DNA from: Moduliflexus sp964602655
GTDB lineage: Bacteria; Moduliflexota; Moduliflexia; Moduliflexales; Moduliflexaceae
Assembly: GCA_964602655.1 (NCBI GenBank)
Contig: CAZRSF010000093.1
Coordinates: 1-19,875, forward strand
DNA length: 19,875 nt
Reading direction: 5' to 3'
Part shown: positions 15,678-19,875 of the stretch, one piece after another
Numbering within the stretch: position 1 is the stretch's first letter
Layout of the letters: each line of letters starts with the position of its first letter
The notes under the pieces: model-generated
The model's database searches: none
What the model was told of the DNA's origin: nothing
What the model saw: the letters and a program-made list of their open reading frames with translations, nothing else
Position numbers and translations under genes: made by a program

Positions 15678-16728
15678 AGCCGATCAGATTCGGCTCTGGC
15701 GTGATTTCAAGGCTGGTTCTGGCATAGACGGTCTGCCGGACGGTTCGCATCAAGCGCAATACGTCATCTGCCGTCGCGTTGCCGCTGGCGTTGACCACAA
15801 TCAGCGGATGCTTTTCATACAGCGCTGCCCCGCCGATTTGCAAGCCTTTCAATCCGCAGACATCGAGCAGCAGCGCGGTCGGGACTTTGACTTGTTCGGT
15901 GGAAACGCGGCAATGCGCTTCGATTTTGTAGGCCATTTCATTACCGAAATGGCGGCGAACATGGTCGAGCATTCGGCGAAATGCGGCGGCGTCAAGCGTC
16001 AGGTTTTTGAAAAATGATCCCGCATTTCCGATCATATCAGGATCAGGCAGTTTGGCGTTGCGAATCGCGATGACCGCTTCGCGGACGCCTGCCAGCGTCG
16101 GCGGTTCTTTGCCTGCGAAATACGCGGCCACATCGCGATACCTCAAATTCGGCTCGCCCTGTTTTTTCAGCCGGAGCGTCACGCCGAGAATCAGGTAGCG
16201 TCCGGCATGAGTCGTGTTAAAAATGCTTGTACGGTAGCCGAATCCGCATGTTTCGTTCTTCATCTCGAAACGCCTGCCAGTCGCCATCTCATACACGTCG
16301 AGCGATTCGATGACGTCGCTTGCTTCCTGACCATACGCGCCGACGTTCTGCACCGCTAACGCGCCAGCGCTGCCGGGAATCAGCGAGAGATTCTCTATGC
16401 CCCACAAGCCCGCCTCGACGCATCGCGCGACCACATCGTCCCAACGCTCTCCGGCTGCGGCGTTCAGCAGCGCATCATGATCGTCTTCAGCCTGAATCGC
16501 CAGCCCGGTCAGATGAATTTGTATCACCAGACCGTCGAAACCGTGATCGCTGACGAGCATGTTGCTGCCGCCGCCTAAAATAAGCGTGTTCAACCTCTGT
16601 TCGCGGGCAAAACGCAAGGCCGTTTCGATATCGGCGACCGTTCCGACTTCGATAAAATAACGGGCATTTCCGCCGATTTTAAACGTTGTCAATTGTCGTA
16701 ACGACATATTTTCTTGAACATCGCGCAT
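15640..16728 (-). CDS. murB: UDP-N-acetylenolpyruvoylglucosamine reductase (MurB, type I)
   Basis: FAD-dependent reduction of UDP-GlcNAc-enolpyruvate to UDP-MurNAc, the second committed step of peptidoglycan synthesis, in the cytoplasm. 362 residues from the ATG at 16728. Seen: TTFKIGGNARYF, the FAD-binding LGGGSNMLVSD, LSLIPGSAGALAVQNVGAYGQE, GYRTS with the catalytic-type Arg (166), NAGSFFKN with the proton-donor Ser (238) and LEITPEPNLIG carrying the C-terminal Glu. The type I layout resembles E. coli MurB. A GTG 13 codons upstream (16767) would add SKKQQVCRIIDR; neither start has a good ribosome binding site, and a TTGACA at 16789-16784 on the same strand favours the inner ATG. The 3' end overlaps the convergent ComJ-like gene by 38 bases. 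Confidence 0.93.
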   Translation of the reverse strand: MRDVQENMSLRQLTTFKIGGNARYFIEVGTVADIETALRFAREQRLNTLILGGGSNMLVSDHGFDGLVIQIHLTGLAIQAEDDHDALLNAAAGERWDDVVARCVEAGLWGIENLSLIPGSAGALAVQNVGAYGQEASDVIESLDVYEMATGRRFEMKNETCGFGYRTSIFNTTHAGRYLILGVTLRLKKQGEPNLRYRDVAAYFAGKEPPTLAGVREAVIAIRNAKLPDPDMIGNAGSFFKNLTLDAAAFRRMLDHVRRHFGNEMAYKIEAHCRVSTEQVKVPTALLLDVCGLKGLQIGGAALYEKHPLIVVNASGNATADDVLRLMRTVRQTVYARTSLEITPEPNLIGFTPEELQPYFAL

Positions 16729-16813
16729 TCTGTCTATTATTCGACACACCTGTTGTTTTTTAGACACACGTTTGTAGAATGCCTGTCAATAAGGAATATT
16801 GCATAAAAAGACT

Positions 16814-16831
16814 CTGTCCGAAATCAGACAG
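16814..16831. promoter_or_regulatory. 18-bp dyad in the murB/fabH gap
   Basis: CTGTCcGAaaTCaGACAG is symmetric except at one position pair. It lies in the 377-bp divergent gap between murB and fabH, upstream of murB. It could be an operator or a short hairpin. No known regulator consensus is assigned. Confidence 0.3.
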
Positions 16832-16881
16832 TTCGCCTGTCGCCGTGATAGGTATTTCGTCGGTTTCTTTTGTCCGGCGAG

Positions 16882-16899
16882 AATGTTTTGTCAAACATT
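16882..16899. promoter_or_regulatory. Second dyad in the murB/fabH gap
   Basis: AATGTTT and AAACATT form a perfect 7-bp inverted repeat with a TGTC loop; GAGAA and TTCTC outside it can extend the stem with a two-base bulge. It lies about 200 bases before fabH. Either an operator or an RNA hairpin is possible. The rest of the gap holds no gene that I can support and no convincing fabH promoter. Confidence 0.35.
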
Positions 16900-17105
16900 T
16901 TCTCTCTTTCCCTTCGAATGAAGGCAATTCAGTTTGTTGGCATGAATTTCGCTATGAAGAATAGATGTTTTTTGCGATGGAGGCATGATAATCATCATTA
17001 CTCACAATCAGCTCGAACGTAAATGATGCGTAAAGAGAGGACATGTCAGTTGGCATGACAGCGAAAGCGGCATCTCTCTTCTTTAGCGCAAACTTTCAAT
17101 ACAAT

Positions 17106-18095
17106 ATGTTCAGATCGAAGATTATAGGAACTGGCTCGTATGTGCCGGATAAAATCGTAACCAATTTTGACCTTGAGATGATGGTGGATACCAGCGACGC
17201 GTGGATTCGCGAGCGCACCGGCATTAAAGAACGACGCATTGCCCATGACGATGTTCCTGTGTCACATTTAGCGTTTGGCGCGGCAGAACGGGCGTTAAAA
17301 GACGCCATGGTCGATCCGATGGACATTGACTTGATTGTCCTCGGCACCGTCACCCCAGATATGCCGATGCCTTCGACGGCCTGTATCGTTCAACATAAAT
17401 TAGGCGCCTACAAGGCCGTCGCGTTCGACGTGGCGGCGGCGTGCAGCGGATTCCTCTATGCGTTGGCTATCGGCGACCAGTTTATTCGCAGCGGCATGTA
17501 TAAAAAAGTGTTGGTTATCGGCGCGGACATGTTTTCGAAAGTGGTGGACTGGACGAACCGCGACACCTGCATCCTCTTTTCCGACGGCGCAGGCGCGATG
17601 TTATTGCAAGCGACGGACGAACATGACGAAGAACATGTCGTGAAATCCGTGCATCTGTTTTCAGACGGAAGTCAGGGCGATAAACTCTACATTCCCGGCG
17701 GCGGTTCGCTGAACCCGTCCAGCCATGATACCCTGCATCAAGGCATGCACTACGTCCACATGAAAGGGAACGAACTGTTCAAGCTCGCCGTCAAGGCGAT
17801 GGTAGATGCCAGCCATGTCGCGCTGGAACATAACGGTTTAACCGTGAATGACGTGAGTTTGGTTGTGCCCCATCAGGCCAATATCCGCATTATGGAAGCC
17901 ATTGCCAAAAAATTACGCCTTCCGATGGAAAAAGTCATGGTGACGATTGATTACTATGGCAATTCCTCTGCCGCGACCGTGCCGACCGCATTCGATAAAG
18001 CGCGTCACGTCGGCAAAATTCAAGATGGCGATACGGTGTTGGCGGTGGCGTTCGGCGCGGGATTGACCTGGGCGTCAACGTTGATTAAGTGGTAA
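17106..18095 (+). CDS. fabH: 3-oxoacyl-ACP synthase III (FabH)
   Basis: Condenses an acyl-CoA primer with malonyl-ACP to begin fatty-acid synthesis. 329 residues from the ATG at 17106. The catalytic triad is present: Cys113 in AAACSGFLYAL, His256 in VPHQANIRI and Asn286 in YYGNSSAA, close to Cys112/His244/Asn274 of E. coli. The start MFRSKIIGTGSYVP is where the family begins, but it has no Shine-Dalgarno sequence. An in-frame ATG at 17043 has GAGAGG only two bases before it and would add 21 residues (MSVGMTAKAASLFFSANFQYN) with no family counterpart. A hairpin follows the stop, then acpP and fabF. Residues setting primer length cannot be judged by eye. Confidence 0.94.
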   Translation: MFRSKIIGTGSYVPDKIVTNFDLEMMVDTSDAWIRERTGIKERRIAHDDVPVSHLAFGAAERALKDAMVDPMDIDLIVLGTVTPDMPMPSTACIVQHKLGAYKAVAFDVAAACSGFLYALAIGDQFIRSGMYKKVLVIGADMFSKVVDWTNRDTCILFSDGAGAMLLQATDEHDEEHVVKSVHLFSDGSQGDKLYIPGGGSLNPSSHDTLHQGMHYVHMKGNELFKLAVKAMVDASHVALEHNGLTVNDVSLVVPHQANIRIMEAIAKKLRLPMEKVMVTIDYYGNSSAATVPTAFDKARHVGKIQDGDTVLAVAFGAGLTWASTLIKW

Positions 18096-18113
18096 GATTC
18101 ATTTTTGTTTCAC

Positions 18114-18138
18114 AAAGGCGTCCCGGCGGGGCGTCTTT
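18114..18138 (+). terminator. GC-rich hairpin after fabH
   Basis: AAAGGCGTCCC and GGGGCGTCTTT can form 11 pairs (two of them G-U) around a 3-base loop, 19 bases after the fabH stop. The stem ends in TTT without a longer U-run. It is probably an intrinsic or partial terminator that separates fabH expression from acpP. Confidence 0.6.
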
Positions 18139-18159
18139 ACAATGTCATCATACAATCGC

Positions 18160-18180
18160 ATTGAAACAGTGTGTTTCGAT
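18160..18180 (+). promoter_or_regulatory. Inverted repeat upstream of acpP
   Basis: ATTGAAACA and TGTTTCGAT pair over nine positions (one G-U) around GTG. It lies between the fabH hairpin and the repeat leader of acpP and could be an operator for acpP or a leader hairpin. No regulator is assigned. Confidence 0.3.
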
Positions 18181-18201
18181 GCTCACACAGACAATAACAC
18201 A

Positions 18202-18309
18202 TAAGGAGTCTTGTATGTCGAAATTGCATTTCGACACGCGCGCCGTATGAATATGCGGGCGAGTGGACGAAAAAAAATTTCGTCCTACATGTACATGGGA
18301 GAAATTATC
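18202..18309 (+). repeat. Palindromic leader repeat, copy 2 (acpP)
   Basis: Near-identical to the complement of 11038-11146. Contents in order: AAGGAG (18203-18208), stem 1 with arms TGTCGAAAT (18216-18224) and ATTTCGACA (18228-18236), stem 2 with perfect arms GGACGAAA (18265-18272) and TTTCGTCC (18278-18285) around five A's, the 10-bp palindrome CATGTACATG (18288-18297), and GGGAG (18297-18301) eight bases before the acpP ATG. The acpP start region is therefore built from the repeat. Confidence 0.85.
18215..18250 (+). CDS. Possible 11-codon leader peptide upstream of acpP
   Basis: ATG at 18215 has a perfect AAGGAG six bases upstream and encodes MSKLHFDTRAV, then TGA, ending 59 bases before the acpP ATG. 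Stem 1 of the repeat overlaps its codons. The other copy of the repeat has the same peptide with a GTG start and the weaker site AAGGCG. The matching peptide may only reflect DNA conservation, so translation is speculative. Confidence 0.25.
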   Translation: MSKLHFDTRAV

Positions 18310-18543
18310 ATGGCTGTTGATTTACAGAAAGTGCGGGAAATTGTGGCGGAACAGTTAGGCGTTGATGTGGAAGAAGTAACCCCGGAGGCCTCGTTTATTG
18401 ACGATCTTGGCGCAGATTCCTTAGATACGGTCGAATTGGTGATGGCTTTGGAAGAAGCCTTCGATATCGAAATTCCCGACGAAGACGCCGAGCAAATCAA
18501 AACCGTCAATGACGCCATCAAATATATCGAATCCCACAGTTAG
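18310..18543 (+). CDS. acpP: Acyl carrier protein
   Basis: 77 residues, acidic, four-helix carrier that shuttles growing acyl chains on a phosphopantetheine arm. The attachment Ser37 is in GADSLDTVELVMALEEAF, and the usual ending VNDAIKYIESHS is present. Length and sequence are standard. GGGAG eight bases before the ATG, within the repeat leader, sets the start; the frame stays open upstream through the repeat, but that stretch is not acyl-carrier-like. It is flanked by fabH and fabF. Confidence 0.97.
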   Translation: MAVDLQKVREIVAEQLGVDVEEVTPEASFIDDLGADSLDTVELVMALEEAFDIEIPDEDAEQIKTVNDAIKYIESHS

Positions 18544-18572
18544 TCGTTCCCGCAGACGTTTCGCATGATTAT

Positions 18573-18638
18573 CGAATTGATTGCACGCATGTGCGTGACG
18601 CTTCGAATGGAAGTGCCATGCACATGCTGTTTCAGCAT
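18573..18638 (+). other. Hairpin-rich acpP-fabF spacer
   Basis: Three small inverted repeats crowd this 109-bp spacer: CACGC/GCGTG with an ATGT loop (flanked by TCGAA/TTCGA), GTGC/GCAC around CAT, and ATGCTG/CAGCAT with a TTT loop (18624-18638) ending 14 bases before the fabF ATG. None has a U-run. They may control message processing or fabF translation, as fabF has no evident ribosome binding site. Confidence 0.35.
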
Positions 18639-18652
18639 ATATGAGCAATATT

Positions 18653-19875
18653 ATGAAAAAACGTGTAGTGATTACTGGCATGGGGACGGTCAATGCTATC
18701 GGAAATAACCTGGATGTGTTCTGGAAAAATGCGCAGGCTGGCGTTTCCGGCACAGATCGCGTCAAAGCGTTCGATCCGAGCAATCTGTCCTCGCAAGTCG
18801 CCGGGGAGTTGAAAGAGTTCGAGCCGACGCAGTATATTGATAAAAAAGAAGCCCGGCGCATGGATCCGTTCGTGCAATATGCGATTGCTGCGGCTGACAT
18901 GGCGATGAACGATTCTCGCATCGATCTGAATGCGGTGGATAAAACCCGCTTCGGCGTGGCAATCGGTTCTGGCATGGGCGGGCTGCATACGCTTGAAGAT
19001 CAGCATCAAACGCTGATGGAAAAAGGCGCTGGCCGCGTCTCTCCGTTCTTCATTCCGATGGAAATTATCAACATGGCTGCCGGTCATGTTTCGATTCGTT
19101 ACGGGCTGCAAGGCGCGAATTTTGCGTTGGCGACGGCGTGCGCTTCCGGTTCTCATGCAGTCGGCGAAGCCTTGCGCTGGATTCAGCGCGGCGAGATGGA
19201 TATGATGCTGGCGGGCGGTTCGGAAGCGACCGTGACCGAATTAGCGATGGCCGGATTCGCCAATATGAAAGCCCTTTCCACGCGCAACGATGATCCATCC
19301 CGCGCAAGTCGTCCGTTCGAGAAAGACCGCGACGGTTTCGTCATCGGCGAAGGCAGCGGCATTCTGATTCTGGAAGAATTGGAACACGCGTTGGCGCGCG
19401 GCGCGAATATTTACGCCGAACTCATCGGCTATTCCACCACTGGCGACGGGTATCACATCACGTCGCCCGATCCGGAAGCCAAAGGCGTCGCCCGTTGCAT
19501 GAAAAATGCGGTGGCGGATGCCGGCCTGACGCCGGATGCTATTAATTACATCAACGCGCACGGCACATCCACGCCGTTCAACGATAAGTTCGAAACACTG
19601 GCGATCAAAAACGTGTTCGGCGAACATGCCTACAAATTGGCGATCAGTTCGACCAAATCCATGATCGGCCATTGCCTCGGCGCGGCTGGCGCCATCGAAT
19701 TGATTGCGACGGCATTGTCGGTGAAAAATGACATCGTGCATCCGACGATTAACTACACCACGCCAGACCCGGAATGCGATCTGGATTACGTGCCGAATCA
19801 GGCGCGGAATCTGACCGTGAACGCGGCGATGTCGAACTCGTTCGGCTTCGGCGGTCACAACGCCTGCCTCCTGCT
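18653..19875 (+). CDS. fabF: 3-oxoacyl-ACP synthase II (FabF), 3' end missing
   Basis: Elongation condensing enzyme of type II fatty-acid synthesis. 407 codons are visible. The active-site residues fall at Cys163 (TACASGS), His303 (NAHGTST), Lys335 (SSTKSMIGH) and His340, the same numbers as in E. coli FabF when the ATG at 18653 is used, which supports that start. An in-frame ATG at 18641 would add four residues. Neither has a Shine-Dalgarno sequence. The frame is open to the window edge just after SNSFGFGGHNACLL, so only about six residues are lacking. It follows acpP by 109 bases, the common acpP-fabF order. Confidence 0.96.
   Translation, partial: MKKRVVITGMGTVNAIGNNLDVFWKNAQAGVSGTDRVKAFDPSNLSSQVAGELKEFEPTQYIDKKEARRMDPFVQYAIAAADMAMNDSRIDLNAVDKTRFGVAIGSGMGGLHTLEDQHQTLMEKGAGRVSPFFIPMEIINMAAGHVSIRYGLQGANFALATACASGSHAVGEALRWIQRGEMDMMLAGGSEATVTELAMAGFANMKALSTRNDDPSRASRPFEKDRDGFVIGEGSGILILEELEHALARGANIYAELIGYSTTGDGYHITSPDPEAKGVARCMKNAVADAGLTPDAINYINAHGTSTPFNDKFETLAIKNVFGEHAYKLAISSTKSMIGHCLGAAGAIELIATALSVKNDIVHPTINYTTPDPECDLDYVPNQARNLTVNAAMSNSFGFGGHNACLL

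Noticed and set aside
17043..17105. Earlier fabH start adding 21 residues
   Set aside because: The extension has no counterpart in the FabH family and the site GAGAGG is too close to the ATG; it cannot be fully excluded.
18211..18309. Upstream in-frame extension of acpP reading MYVEIAFRHARRMNM and onward
   Set aside because: It is translated palindromic repeat; the same sequence occurs before the receptor gene, and real acyl carrier proteins begin at MAVDLQK, which has its own ribosome binding site.

Overview
The window comes from a diderm, chemotactic bacterium of moderate GC (roughly half GC by eye). The evidence is exported binding proteins with signal peptides, a methyl-accepting receptor with a full transmembrane layout, a type I MurB and a dissociated type II fatty-acid synthase. 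I cannot name the species. The mix of repeat-rich receptors paired with binding proteins and a glucosylglycerate-type solute locus would fit an uncultured diderm lineage, but that is a guess. I see no tRNA, rRNA, CRISPR array, transposase or phage gene.

Layout. (1) 1-3679, minus strand: a probable compatible-solute locus, made of a GT4 glycosyltransferase, an M20-peptidase-like protein that has lost much of its active site, gpgS (glucosyl-3-phosphoglycerate synthase), and the first codons of another gene at the window edge. (2) 3680-4570: a decay zone with a fold-back repeat, a chimeric 226-bp relic of a second chemoreceptor gene, and a small frameshifted gene. (3) 4571-12209, minus strand: a sensory array in the order binding protein, chemoreceptor, binding protein, histidine kinase. 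The two binding proteins are paralogues with no ABC permease or ATPase beside them. The receptor and the kinase have homologous ~275-residue helical ectodomains but different outputs. The receptor carries three HAMP-type repeats of exactly 130 residues and a CheR/CheB-docking-type C-terminus. (4) 12498-15677, plus strand: a GT4 glycosyltransferase, a GT-C-like membrane protein and an AT-rich ComJ-like gene. (5) 15640-16728, minus: murB, overlapping the ComJ-like gene tail to tail. (6) 17106-19875, plus: fabH, acpP and fabF (fabF cut by the window end about six codons early).

How the parts may work together. GpgS makes glucosyl-3-phosphoglycerate, and the GT4 enzyme upstream is a candidate to mannosylate it, as in mannosylglucosylglycerate synthesis. 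The sensory array looks like two TorT/TorS-style modules in which a periplasmic binding protein presents a ligand to a helical-bundle receptor, one module feeding chemotaxis and the other a phosphorelay. The fab genes supply fatty-acid initiation, carrier and elongation functions.

The most unexpected link is a ~108-bp palindrome-rich repeat that forms the leader and ribosome binding site of both acpP and the chemoreceptor gene, about 7 kb apart and on opposite strands. It may be a mobile leader module that puts unrelated genes under the same post-transcriptional control.
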